Translations under genes and position numbers: made by a program
From: 43-108 sp001915545
Lineage (GTDB): Bacteria > Bacteroidota > Bacteroidia > Bacteroidales > Bacteroidaceae
Direction: 5' to 3'
Assembly: GCA_902491215.1 (NCBI GenBank)
Contig: CABUGV010000030.1
Location: forward strand, 1 to 42,454
Length of the DNA: 42,454 bases
In this document: positions 24,439 to 31,888 of the stretch, one piece after another
Layout: each line of letters starts with the position of its first letter
Numbering within the stretch: position 1 is the first letter of the stretch
Notes under the pieces: generated by a model
What the model was told of the DNA's origin: nothing
The model's database searches: none
The model's input: only the letters and a program-made list of their open reading frames with translations

Positions 24439-25365
24439 TCAAATCCATTTCTTTCGTCTGAAATAGAACCAGCATACACCTGTAGTAAATACAGACGCTA
24501 CTATTGCCGACGGAAAGCCCCACCATTTTGTCTCAAGTCCGTTGGTTACGTTCATTCCTAAGAAACTAGACAGGAGTGTAGGCACCATGATTATGATGTT
24601 TAGTGATGTCAATACCCTCATGACGTTGTTCATGTTGTTGTTGATGATATTGGCATACGTGTCCATCGTGGAATTCAAGATATTGATGTATATTGCTGTA
24701 GTTTCTCTCGCCTGGCTCATCTCGATGTTGACATCCTCGATAAGTTCTGCATCAAGTTCATCTACAGGAAGTCTGAACTTGATTTTCGAAAGGAGCGTTT
24801 CGTTGCCTCTAATTGAAGTGGCAAAATAAGTCAAACTGTCTTGCAGGCGTGAAAGTCCCACAAGATCCTTGTTGTCTATCTGACGGTCAAGGTTGCGCTT
24901 CGCAATCTCAATCATCGAATTAACCCTCTTAAGATACTTCAGATACCATACAGCCGAAGAAAGAAACAATCTGAAAACGAGGTCTGAAGCATCAGAAAAT
25001 CCCATGTTGCGTTTTTTCTGATGGCTTATAAAATCCTCCATCATCATTGCTTCATAATGGCATACAGTAATTATCGTGTCATTCTTGATGATTATACCCA
25101 AAGGAATAGTGGTATAAGGTGTGCGCGAAACAGTGTTCTTGAAATAAGGAACACGAATGATGATCATAAGCCAGCCATCATCGTAGTCATATCTGGCCCT
25201 CTCATCAGCATCGGCTATGTCGGAAAGGAAATATATAGGAAAATTAAGCTTTTCCTCAAGAAACTTCACGTCGTCCTCGACCGGACAAGTAATCTGAGTC
25301 CAGCATCCAGACTGCCATTCAGACATACTTTCCAAACCATCTTTGGTATTCCAGAAAGCTCGCAT
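24439..25365 (-). CDS. corA: CorA-family magnesium/divalent cation transporter
   Basis: This 308-residue inner-membrane protein has a large N-terminal cytoplasmic domain of alpha/beta plus long helices, and two C-terminal transmembrane segments. The selectivity motif GMN is present in SFLGMNVTNG just after the first membrane helix, as in all CorA channels, and the protein ends with basic residues (FRRKKWI). CorA forms a pentameric Mg2+ channel. A good promoter lies 125 bases upstream, leaving a leader of about 115 nt. EFR1 follows 21 bases later. Cobalt or nickel transport cannot be excluded. Confidence 0.9.
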   Translation of the reverse strand: MRAFWNTKDGLESMSEWQSGCWTQITCPVEDDVKFLEEKLNFPIYFLSDIADADERARYDYDDGWLMIIIRVPYFKNTVSRTPYTTIPLGIIIKNDTIITVCHYEAMMMEDFISHQKKRNMGFSDASDLVFRLFLSSAVWYLKYLKRVNSMIEIAKRNLDRQIDNKDLVGLSRLQDSLTYFATSIRGNETLLSKIKFRLPVDELDAELIEDVNIEMSQARETTAIYINILNSTMDTYANIINNNMNNVMRVLTSLNIIIMVPTLLSSFLGMNVTNGLETKWWGFPSAIVASVFTTGVCWFYFRRKKWI

Positions 25366-25490
25366 ACTCTATAAGGCTTTACAGTTAAACATTATGATGC
25401 AAAGGCCCCATAGCGTACAAGAGTCCTTACATCCGTTACCTAAATTCCGCGTGATAATCGTCCATTTCAGCTTTTAGTTGATTATAGTTG

Positions 25491-25521
25491 CAAAGATACA
25501 AAAAAACGCAAAAACTGCAAC
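25491..25521 (-). promoter_or_regulatory. corA: Promoter of corA
   Basis: On the minus strand the -7 box TATCTTTG (25491-25498) is exact, and GTTG (25518-25521) lies 19 bases upstream as a near-consensus -33 box. The stretch 25366-25490 is then a leader; no M-box or other known riboswitch could be recognised in it. Confidence 0.65.
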
Positions 25522-25606
25522 ACACCTTGCTAGCATATCTCAAAATAAAGTAAACCATGCATAAAACGTCGCAGCAAGATGCAAGTACTCCGAAAAATAT
25601 TAGTGC

Positions 25607-25873
25607 CTAAATGCGGAACGTGACTACTGTTCCGTCGGCCACCCGCCTCATTGCTGGAACCTCACCATCCACAAGCCCAAGTTCATATACATCAACTCCT
25701 GTTTCGCTGTCCAGGAAATCCGAATCTATACCAAGCGTCAGATGATCATACTCCACAACTCGTCGGCCCGGATACAAAGTCTGCAGTTTCTCCAGTGCCG
25801 CTATGAAATAAGGATGTACATCGTCATAAGCAGCACTGCAATCAAACCTTCTGAATTCCAACAAATCTTCCAT
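25607..25873 (-). CDS. Small protein of unknown function, 88 aa
   Basis: From the ATG at 25873 the protein has 88 residues, mixed alpha/beta and acidic (MEDLLEFRRFDCSAAYDDVH at the start, VVTFRI at the end). The segment YPGRRVVEYDHLTLGIDSDF looks like a folded cytosolic domain, with no signal peptide or membrane segment. I do not recognise the family. It lies downstream of the rubredoxin terminator and upstream of the corA promoter, so it may be a monocistronic unit or a read-through gene. The frame extends upstream to 25963, but that part overlaps the terminator. It is plausibly real from its codon and residue pattern. Confidence 0.6.
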   Translation of the reverse strand: MEDLLEFRRFDCSAAYDDVHPYFIAALEKLQTLYPGRRVVEYDHLTLGIDSDFLDSETGVDVYELGLVDGEVPAMRRVADGTVVTFRI

Positions 25874-25902
25874 ATAGTATACTAAAAACAAATACAAAAA
25901 AT

Positions 25903-25937
25903 CCCATGCAGGGAGAACAGGTCTTTCACTGCATGGG
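25903..25937 (-). terminator. Terminator after the rubredoxin gene
   Basis: CCCATGCAG (25903-25911) and CTGCATGGG (25929-25937) form a perfect 9-bp stem, extended by one pair. On the minus strand it is followed by TTTTTTG. It begins 29 bases past the rubredoxin stop codon. Confidence 0.9.
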
Positions 25938-25966
25938 AATATCAGATTATTATTCAATCTCAATTT

Positions 25967-26128
25967 TTATTCTTCAGGAGAGAACTGGTCCTTTCCAACA
26001 GAGCAGAGAGGACATTCGAAATCTTCTGGAAGATCTTCAAATGCAGTTCCAGGAGCTATACCTGCTTCAGGAACACCTACTTCTGGGTCATAAACCCAAC
26101 CGCAAACATCACATACGTACTTTTTCAT
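25967..26128 (-). CDS. Rubredoxin (53 aa)
   Basis: Reading the minus strand from the ATG at 26126-26128 gives a 53-residue rubredoxin, a small cytosolic one-iron electron carrier. The two iron-binding knuckles are VCDVCGWVYDP (C6, C9) and ECPLCSVG (C39, C42), with the conserved EAGIAPGTAFEDLPEDF between them. It ends in SPEE. Size and all four cysteines are normal. It lies 72 bases after rubrerythrin, its usual redox partner: rubredoxin donates electrons to rubrerythrin for peroxide reduction. A strong terminator follows. Confidence 0.95.
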   Translation of the reverse strand: MKKYVCDVCGWVYDPEVGVPEAGIAPGTAFEDLPEDFECPLCSVGKDQFSPEE

Positions 26129-26200
26129 TTTCTCTAAAATTTTAAAGTTTAATATATTCAGAAATCAATTTAGACTAAATCACCAGTATAAAATGGCTTA

Positions 26201-26740
26201 TCAATAATTTTCAGCCTTTATCTGGAAATAGCTCTGTGGGTGTGCGCATACAGGGCATACATTTGGAGCTTCCTTGCCAACTACGATATGACCGCAGTTT
26301 GAGCACTGCCAGATGCAGTCGCCGTCTCTTGAGAACACAATCTTGTCCTTTACATTCTGCAAAAGCTTTCTGTATCTTTCCTCATGTTCTTTCTCGATTG
26401 CGGCAACTCCTTCAAAGAGTTCAGCGATTTCTATAAATCCCTCTTCGCGTGCCTCTTTAGCCATACGTGGATACATGTCTGTCCACTCACCCATTTCGCC
26501 AAGGGCAGCATTCAAAAGATTCTCCTCAGTATCCTTGATGGCACCTCCCTCGAGAAGCTTGAACCAGATCTTGGCATGCTCCTTCTCATTGTTGGCTGTC
26601 TCCTCGAAAAGCTGTGCAATCTGGACATAACCATCCTTCTTTGCCTTGCTTGCGAAATAAGTGTACTTGTTACGAGCCATTGACTCACCTGCAAAAGCCT
26701 CTTTCAGATTGGCTTCTGTCTTCGAACCTTTCAAATCCAT
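26201..26740 (-). CDS. rbr: Rubrerythrin
   Basis: This 179-residue cytosolic non-heme di-iron peroxidase protects anaerobes from hydrogen peroxide. The N-terminal four-helix bundle contains the iron ligands: E19 in FAGESMARNKY, the ANNEKEHAKIW helix (ExxH), and later ELFEGVAAIEKEHEERY (second ExxH). The C-terminal rubredoxin-like domain has CSNCG (about 146-150) and CPVCAHP (about 163-169). Length is normal. It lies 53 bases downstream of panB and 72 bases upstream of rubredoxin. Oxidative-stress control is expected but no OxyR site was identified. Confidence 0.96.
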   Translation of the reverse strand: MDLKGSKTEANLKEAFAGESMARNKYTYFASKAKKDGYVQIAQLFEETANNEKEHAKIWFKLLEGGAIKDTEENLLNAALGEMGEWTDMYPRMAKEAREEGFIEIAELFEGVAAIEKEHEERYRKLLQNVKDKIVFSRDGDCIWQCSNCGHIVVGKEAPNVCPVCAHPQSYFQIKAENY

Positions 26741-26793
26741 ACCATTTTCTTTTTTAAAAGTTAATAATGCTTTTATACTTTAAAGATATAATT

Positions 26794-27615
26794 TCAATAC
26801 TGCTCGTCCTTGTTAGGGAAGTCGCAATTCTTGACATCTTCAATATAATGGCCTATAGCATCAGTCATGATTGTATGCAGGTCGGCATATCGTCTCAGGA
26901 ACTTAGGACTGAACCCCTTCGTCATTCCCAACATGTCGGCAACAACGAGAACCTGTCCGTCGCATGCACCTCCGGCACCTATACCGATTACAGGAATAGT
27001 CAGTTCCTTTGTAACCCTTTCTGCCAGCGATGCAGGAATCTTCTCCAGAACAAGAGCAAAACATCCGGCATCTTCAAGCGCATGTGCATCGCTTATGAGC
27101 TTCTCTGCTTCTGCCTCTTCGCGGGCTCTGACTGTATATGTTCCGAACTTGTTGATGCTCTGAGGTGTAAGTCCCAGGTGTCCCATGATAGGTATTCCTG
27201 CTGCAAGTATAGACTTCACCGTGTCTATGATTTCCACTCCGCCCTCAAGCTTGAGTGCATCGCAGTGGCTCTCTTTCATGATGCGTATAGCGTTTGTCAC
27301 ACCTTCTGTGGCATTGACCTGATATGTTCCGAACGGCATGTCGCAGACAACCAGAGCTCTCTTGGCGGCTCTCACCACAGCCTTTGCGTGATAAATCATC
27401 TGGTCGAGGGTTATAGGCAACGTCGTTACGTTTCCAGCCATCACATTCGATGCCGAATCTCCTACGAGAATCACATCCATACCGGCTCCGTCAACAATCT
27501 GTGCAGTTGTGTAGTCGTATGAAGTCAGCATTGCAATTTTCTTATTCTCCTGCTTCATCTGAATCAGACGGTGAGTAGTCACCTTTCTCTGATCTTCTAC
27601 TAAATATCCAGCCAT
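26794..27615 (-). CDS. panB: 3-methyl-2-oxobutanoate hydroxymethyltransferase PanB
   Basis: This 273-residue cytosolic enzyme transfers a hydroxymethyl group from methylene-tetrahydrofolate to ketoisovalerate, giving ketopantoate. Catalytic and metal-binding positions are visible: LVGDSASNVMAG (first Asp), VCDMPFGTYQ (second Asp), ALKLEGG (Lys) and LVLEKIPASLA (Glu). MGHLGLTPQS and VIGIGAGGACDGQVLV are further signature blocks. Length is normal. The product would be the substrate of a PanE-type reductase; one is encoded at 212-1150 but not in this operon. The promoter and an unusual leader lie upstream; rubrerythrin follows after 53 bases. Confidence 0.97.
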   Translation of the reverse strand: MAGYLVEDQRKVTTHRLIQMKQENKKIAMLTSYDYTTAQIVDGAGMDVILVGDSASNVMAGNVTTLPITLDQMIYHAKAVVRAAKRALVVCDMPFGTYQVNATEGVTNAIRIMKESHCDALKLEGGVEIIDTVKSILAAGIPIMGHLGLTPQSINKFGTYTVRAREEAEAEKLISDAHALEDAGCFALVLEKIPASLAERVTKELTIPVIGIGAGGACDGQVLVVADMLGMTKGFSPKFLRRYADLHTIMTDAIGHYIEDVKNCDFPNKDEQY

Positions 27616-27636
27616 TTCAATTGTTTTTTCTTATTT

Positions 27637-27662
27637 GCATCTCAAGATGCCCACCGGCATCT
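27637..27662 (-). other. Two mutually exclusive hairpins in the panB leader
   Basis: In 26 bases there are three copies of a GATGC-type element. GCATC (27637-27641) can pair with GATGC (27646-27650), or AGATGCC (27645-27651) with GGCATCT (27656-27662). Both cannot form at once. They lie directly upstream of the panB start and downstream of the predicted promoter, so they would be in the 5' untranslated RNA. Confidence 0.45.
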
Positions 27663-27674
27663 GCAAAGAGAACA

Positions 27675-27704
27675 CAAATGTATTCAGTACAAATATATAA
27701 CAAA
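27675..27704 (-). promoter_or_regulatory. panB: Promoter of panB
   Basis: On the minus strand TACATTTG (27675-27682) is an exact -7 box and TTTG (27701-27704) lies 18 bases upstream, one base shorter than the usual spacing. A second -7-like box TATATTTG is at 27690-27697. Confidence 0.6.
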
Positions 27705-27740
27705 TAAACTTTACAAGGAAATATATTCCTAATTTTTTCT

Positions 27741-28385
27741 TCAAGAATTCATAAGTTCTTCCACACGAGCATATGAAAGCCCAGTGAAATCGTCGAAAAC
27801 AACACTGCATTTGTCAGCTATTGCCTCACGCGGATTCGTTGTAGCAAGACCTACTGTGTACATTCCCGCGCCCATACCGGCCTGAAGTCCAGTGAAAGCA
27901 TCCTCAAACACAACGCAGTTATCCTTATCTGCACCGAAAACCTCAGCACCCAGCAGATAACATGCCGGATCCGGCTTGGAAGCAGAAAACATCTCTGCCG
28001 TAAGAATCTTGTCGAACATGCCGAAAAGTTCAGGCAATACATGCTTCACGCAATCCATCTTTTTACTGTTGGAACTTGTTACGACAGCACATTTCACTCC
28101 GTTGCTGCGTATATCTGCAATAAACTCACGCACGCCAGGCACATAAGTATACTTCATCTCACGCTCCCACTCGTCAAGTCCCTCTGTCAGCTTGCGCTGT
28201 ATTTCTTCATCGGGGAAATAACGTTCAAAAATCTGTTTCAGAGTCGTACCCTTTATCACATCCGCAAAACTTTCTATCTCCGGATGATACATCTTGCCGG
28301 CCTTGCTCCAGAACAGCGAATACTGGCTCTCCGTGTCTATCACCGTACCGTCAAGGTCGAACAGTGCAACTTCGAATCTTTTCAT
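27741..28385 (-). CDS. HAD-superfamily hydrolase, phosphoglycolate phosphatase/beta-phosphoglucomutase-like
   Basis: This is a 214-residue cytosolic HAD protein of subfamily IA. Motif I is ALFDLDGTVIDTES (7-20, nucleophile and acid aspartates), motif II VVTSSNS (about 102-108), motif III SKPDPACY, and motif IV VFEDAFTGLQAG. The helical cap between motifs I and II is of the beta-phosphoglucomutase type. Substrates of this group are small sugar phosphates and cannot be told from sequence. It lies alone between purT and panB, with its own -7 element. Confidence 0.88.
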   Translation of the reverse strand: MKRFEVALFDLDGTVIDTESQYSLFWSKAGKMYHPEIESFADVIKGTTLKQIFERYFPDEEIQRKLTEGLDEWEREMKYTYVPGVREFIADIRSNGVKCAVVTSSNSKKMDCVKHVLPELFGMFDKILTAEMFSASKPDPACYLLGAEVFGADKDNCVVFEDAFTGLQAGMGAGMYTVGLATTNPREAIADKCSVVFDDFTGLSYARVEELMNS

Positions 28386-28472
28386 TTTTCTTGTCCTATA
28401 TGATTATTCTTTTACCTCAAAAAACGTCACGTATGCCGAACACGCGCCTGCATACAGACAACTTTTCGACGG

Positions 28473-28480
28473 CAAAGATA
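28473..28480 (-). promoter_or_regulatory. -7 element for the HAD phosphatase gene
   Basis: TATCTTTG on the minus strand is an exact TAnnTTTG box, 87 bases upstream of the ATG. No well-spaced TTTG was found (the nearest is 14 bases away). Confidence 0.4.
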
Positions 28481-28526
28481 ATGCAATACTTGTTCAAAAA
28501 AGCACAATAGAGCAACAAAAAAAAAC

Positions 28527-28578
28527 GGACAGACAACACCGCCTGTATCAAAAGCCGAAACATCCGATGCGTCTGTCC
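28527..28578 (-). terminator. Terminator after purT
   Basis: GGACAGAC (28527-28534) pairs with GTCTGTCC (28571-28578). On the minus strand the stem is followed after one G by nine Ts. It starts 31 bases after the purT stop codon. The 36-base loop is long, but the T tract is strong. Confidence 0.8.
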
Positions 28579-28609
28579 ATTATATATATAAATATGTATT
28601 CTTCTATTT

Positions 28610-29779
28610 TTACTTCACCTCAACCTTTGCGGCCAGCGATTTGCACTTGTCGCGCAGAGCATTGAGATCAGCTCCAAGTTTGTCGTAGCATACAACAACA
28701 CCCATACGACGTCCAACATGAGCTACAGGCTTGCCGAAGATACGCAGATATGTATTCTCTGCTGCGCAAACATCTTCCATGCCTTCATATAGCGGACGCT
28801 CTTCTTTCTCAATACCTGACAGTATTACTGCACTGGCACCTATTTTCTCCTGAGTGATTGAAGGAATAGGAAGTCCGAGCACAGCACGGCAGTGAAGCTC
28901 AAACTCGCTCAGATTCTGTGTACCTGCCAATGTAACCATACCGGTATCATGCGGACGCGGACTCAACTCAGAGAAATATACACCGTCCTTATCACTGAGG
29001 AAGAACTCAACTCCCCATATTCCCGCACCGGTAAGTGCTGCAGTGACCTTAGCGGCCATTTCCTGAGCCACCTTCAGCTGATCAGGCTTTATTGGTGCCG
29101 GCTGGAAACTCTCGCGGTAATCGCCGCCCTTCTGAACATGACCTATCGGCTGGCAGAAAAGTGTAGGACCGTTTTTCTGAGTAACTGTAAGAAGTGTTAT
29201 CTCAGAATCGAACTTGATGAACTGTTCTACGATAACCTCCTTTATATCTCCACGTGCACCTCGTGCAGCGCAGTCCCAAGCCTTTTCAAGTTCGTCAGGC
29301 GAATCAACCTTGCTCTGTCCGTGTCCTGAAGAAGACATGAGAGGCTTCACGATGAACGGATAACCTATTTCCGAAGCGGCCTTCTTGAATTCTTCAAACG
29401 TGCTGGCATATCTGTAGTCTGCAGTCTTTAGCCCCAGTTCTGTATGTGCCAGCTCGCGTATGGCCTTGCGGTTCATGGTGAAATTCACGGCACGTGCACT
29501 CGGAACAACCTGTATGCCCATCTTCTCGCAGTCATACAATTTCTCCGTACGTATCGCCTCGATTTCAGGAACTATGATGTCGGGATGATGGCGCTCAACG
29601 GCCGCCATCAGCGCGTCGCCGTCCAACATGTGGAAAACCTCGAACTCATCGGCAACCTGCATTGCCGGTGCTCCTGCGTATGAATCACACGCAATTACAT
29701 ACTGACCCTTCCTTTTGCACGCAATGACAAACTCCTTACCGAGTTCACCAGAGCCTAATAACATTATCTTCTTAAACAC
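28610..29779 (-). CDS. purT: Formate-dependent phosphoribosylglycinamide formyltransferase PurT
   Basis: This 389-residue cytosolic ATP-grasp enzyme makes formyl-GAR from GAR, formate and ATP in purine synthesis, the folate-independent alternative to PurN. The N-terminal KIMLLGSGELGKEFVIACKR and CDSYAGAPAMQVAD bind GAR. PFIVKPLMSSSGHGQSKV is the ATP-grasp glycine loop, and GVEFFLSDKDGVYFSELSPRPHDTGMVT holds the metal-binding glutamates and RPHDTG motif. The start is taken as GTG at 29779, giving MFKKIMLLGSG and a length near E. coli's 392. In-frame ATGs further upstream add a tail not expected in the family, and the next ATG (29764) removes family residues. A terminator follows. Confidence 0.95.
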   Translation of the reverse strand: MFKKIMLLGSGELGKEFVIACKRKGQYVIACDSYAGAPAMQVADEFEVFHMLDGDALMAAVERHHPDIIVPEIEAIRTEKLYDCEKMGIQVVPSARAVNFTMNRKAIRELAHTELGLKTADYRYASTFEEFKKAASEIGYPFIVKPLMSSSGHGQSKVDSPDELEKAWDCAARGARGDIKEVIVEQFIKFDSEITLLTVTQKNGPTLFCQPIGHVQKGGDYRESFQPAPIKPDQLKVAQEMAAKVTAALTGAGIWGVEFFLSDKDGVYFSELSPRPHDTGMVTLAGTQNLSEFELHCRAVLGLPIPSITQEKIGASAVILSGIEKEERPLYEGMEDVCAAENTYLRIFGKPVAHVGRRMGVVVCYDKLGADLNALRDKCKSLAAKVEVK

Positions 29780-29898
29780 GTCGTATATATTTAAAAAAAT
29801 TATACCTATCTTATCTTTCCGATACATGAGAGATACACAAGAACTGCAACCAAACACAACATAACTACAGTACATGGCATTCCTCATGCAATCATCAA

Positions 29899-29906
29899 CA
29901 AAAATA
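29899..29906 (-). promoter_or_regulatory. purT: Possible -7 element for purT
   Basis: TATTTTTG on the minus strand fits TAnnTTTG, 119 bases upstream of the GTG start. No matching TTTG was found at 19-21 bases. AT-rich DNA gives such matches by chance. Confidence 0.3.
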
Positions 29907-30035
29907 TAAAAATCTTTTCAATAATAGCCATCACCGCCCAAATTATTAAACAAGTTTATACTGCATGCCCCACTTTACCATGCAATATAAAAGTCCCCCA
30001 CACATTCCAAACCAAGAACAAGCATATATAAAAAA

Positions 30036-30067
30036 GCCACGCCCTACTCTCACGAGAAAGACGTGGC
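30036..30067 (-). terminator. Orphan intrinsic terminator, possible end of a small RNA
   Basis: GCCACG (30036-30041) pairs with CGTGGC (30062-30067), with a CTC/GAG inner stem. On the minus strand the hairpin is followed by TTTTTT. No protein gene lies upstream of it on the minus strand; the nearest gene to the right is on the other strand. Confidence 0.65.
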
Positions 30068-30319
30068 ACGATAGTGTGAAAATGCATTTATTGTGTAATT
30101 ATGCATTATATTTTCTGCAATAGTAAGAAAAATATTTCAAACAAGCAAGCCTCAACCGGTATTTTGAATCTTTTCTGCAATCAACTACGGCAAAAACACT
30201 CTATCATAACAGAAAAACAGAATTACTAGATTTTGCTATCCGCAGTAACCATAACTGTCCCCCATACCGGCTTATCATGTTTTTTACCATAAGATAACAG
30301 TTTACATGAAGCAAAAAGC

Positions 30320-30327
30320 TATATTTG
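30320..30327 (+). promoter_or_regulatory. -7 element for the GH43 gene
   Basis: TATATTTG is an exact TAnnTTTG box, 33 bases before the ATG. A clear TTTG at the right distance is missing, which may point to an activator-dependent promoter. Confidence 0.5.
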
Positions 30328-30360
30328 CAGAATTAATCATTTTCGGAAAAAAATTACCTT

Positions 30361-31734
30361 ATGAAAAACAAATTTTTAACCATTCTAACCCTTGCCTTAG
30401 CATTAACAGTACAGGCCAATGCACAGGGCAGAAACGAAAAAATGCCTGACACATTCATAACCAACCCTCTCCTCCCCGGATATTATGCCGACCCATCGCT
30501 AGTGCAGCACGATGGCAAATACTATTTATATGTGACCATCGACCCTTGGGGAAACGATTATCTGGCATGCTGGGTAACTGATGATTTTGTCAACTGGGAA
30601 TACAACAGCCTCAACTGGCCGACAAAGCAGGCATGTACCACAAGCCTTTCAAACGAGAACAAGGTGTGGGCACCGTCAGTCATCAAGAAGGACGGCAAAT
30701 TCTATATGTACGTATCAGTGGGTTCCGAAATATGGTGCGGTGTAGCCGACAATCCTCTTGGACCATGGAAAAACATGCTCGGCAATAAACCGCTGGTAGG
30801 CTTCGACACAACAAAATATTGCCACATCATCGACTCAGAAGTATTCGTAGACGATGACGGCAAGACATACCTCTACTGGGGTTCAGGATGGGAATGGATA
30901 AACGGAAGATGCTTTGTTGCCCAGCTAGGCGATGACATGCACTCATTCAAGACCACTCCAAAAGAAGTAACTCCCGACAACTATTTCGAAGCGCCGTTCA
31001 TGATAAAGAGAAATTCAAAATACTATCTCATGTACTCCGACGGAAAAACCATCGATGCAACCTACAAGGTCAGATATGCTACCGGCGATTCTCCTTTCGG
31101 CCCTTTCAAGGAAGCATCCAACAGCCCAATACTGCAGGCTGACACTGCTATCAACGTATTCGGCCCGGGCCATCATACTGTTGCAAACATCAACGGACAG
31201 GCATACATCTTATACCACAAGCACAGATTGCCATACAAGGAAGGAACAGCCATGCGACAGCTCTGCATCGACTCTCTGAATTTCAATGCAAACGGAGAAA
31301 TAGAAAAAGTCACTCCTACAAACGGTATATGCAACCCGCTGAAAAAAGCATCTCATGCAGACAGATCAGACATAGTAGAAATAAACACCAGCTCTGCAAT
31401 GGGTGAGTTCTTCACAAAAGAAAAGATGCTCGACAACAGCATGCAGACAATATGGTATCCAAACTCATCCGACAATACTCCTTGGGTAACAGTAAAGACA
31501 AAGCCTGGAAAATACAGACAGCTGATTGTGATTCCGGAATTCGCTTGGGAGAAATACAACGTAACATGCGAGACATCCGAAGACGGCAAATCTTGGAAGA
31601 CCGTTTTCGAAAACAAGAAAATGCAGGGCTCACCTTGGAAGATAGAGCTTCCAGCAGGAAAAAACAGCAAACAGATACGCCTAAAGACCGATTCACCTAA
31701 ATTCGGAATATGGGAACTCTATCTGTTAAAATAA
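30361..31734 (+). CDS. Exported GH43 glycoside hydrolase with a C-terminal discoidin-like domain
   Basis: This 457-residue protein has a Sec signal peptide (ending near VQANAQ, residue 22). The catalytic five-bladed propeller spans about 30-320, with the three acidic residues of GH43: D44 in GYYADPSL (base), D158 in HIIDSEVF (pKa modulator) and E210 in YFEAPFM (acid). KVWAPSV (101-107) is another GH43 landmark. Residues about 335-457 form a beta-sandwich resembling the F5/8 type C (discoidin) carbohydrate-binding domains. GH43 enzymes are arabinofuranosidases, xylosidases or related; the exact activity is undecided. It stands alone between terminators. No SusC/SusD or regulator gene is nearby. 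Confidence 0.9.
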   Translation: MKNKFLTILTLALALTVQANAQGRNEKMPDTFITNPLLPGYYADPSLVQHDGKYYLYVTIDPWGNDYLACWVTDDFVNWEYNSLNWPTKQACTTSLSNENKVWAPSVIKKDGKFYMYVSVGSEIWCGVADNPLGPWKNMLGNKPLVGFDTTKYCHIIDSEVFVDDDGKTYLYWGSGWEWINGRCFVAQLGDDMHSFKTTPKEVTPDNYFEAPFMIKRNSKYYLMYSDGKTIDATYKVRYATGDSPFGPFKEASNSPILQADTAINVFGPGHHTVANINGQAYILYHKHRLPYKEGTAMRQLCIDSLNFNANGEIEKVTPTNGICNPLKKASHADRSDIVEINTSSAMGEFFTKEKMLDNSMQTIWYPNSSDNTPWVTVKTKPGKYRQLIVIPEFAWEKYNVTCETSEDGKSWKTVFENKKMQGSPWKIELPAGKNSKQIRLKTDSPKFGIWELYLLK

Positions 31735-31801
31735 AGATGCGTAAACAATGCATGTTGCAGCATCTGGAAATAGAAGCTGTCTACAACTGCCAGAGCACAA
31801 A

Positions 31802-31834
31802 TAAAAAAGTCGCTGAAATTCAGCGACTTTTTTA
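31802..31834. terminator. Bidirectional terminator between convergent genes
   Basis: TAAAAAAGTCGCTGA (31802-31816) pairs with TCAGCGACTTTTTTA (31820-31834) across a three-base loop, giving 15 pairs. A and T tracts on both sides let it stop the GH43 transcript from the left and the RND operon from the right. Confidence 0.92.
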
Positions 31835-31888
31835 TTTGCTCCAAGTTTTAGGGGGAAACATTCGTGCTTGCTAGATGCAAATCGATTT

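Larger units (their letters stand above)
29780..30360. other. Divergent intergenic region between purT and a GH43 gene
   Basis: This 581 bp AT-rich region has no convincing protein-coding frame. It contains a possible purT -7 box (29899-29906), a minus-strand terminator with no gene before it (30036-30067), an AATGCAT/ATGCATT hairpin (30081-30107), and the GH43 -7 box (30320-30327). An sRNA gene on the minus strand is possible. Confidence 0.55.

Noticed and set aside
25366..25490. Possible Mg2+ riboswitch in the corA leader
   Set aside because: The leader is short, and no M-box or mgtA-type pairing pattern or terminator could be traced.
26767..27522. Plus-strand frame of about 250 codons over panB
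   Set aside because: Entirely antisense to panB with a Cys/Ser/His-rich translation and no family resemblance.
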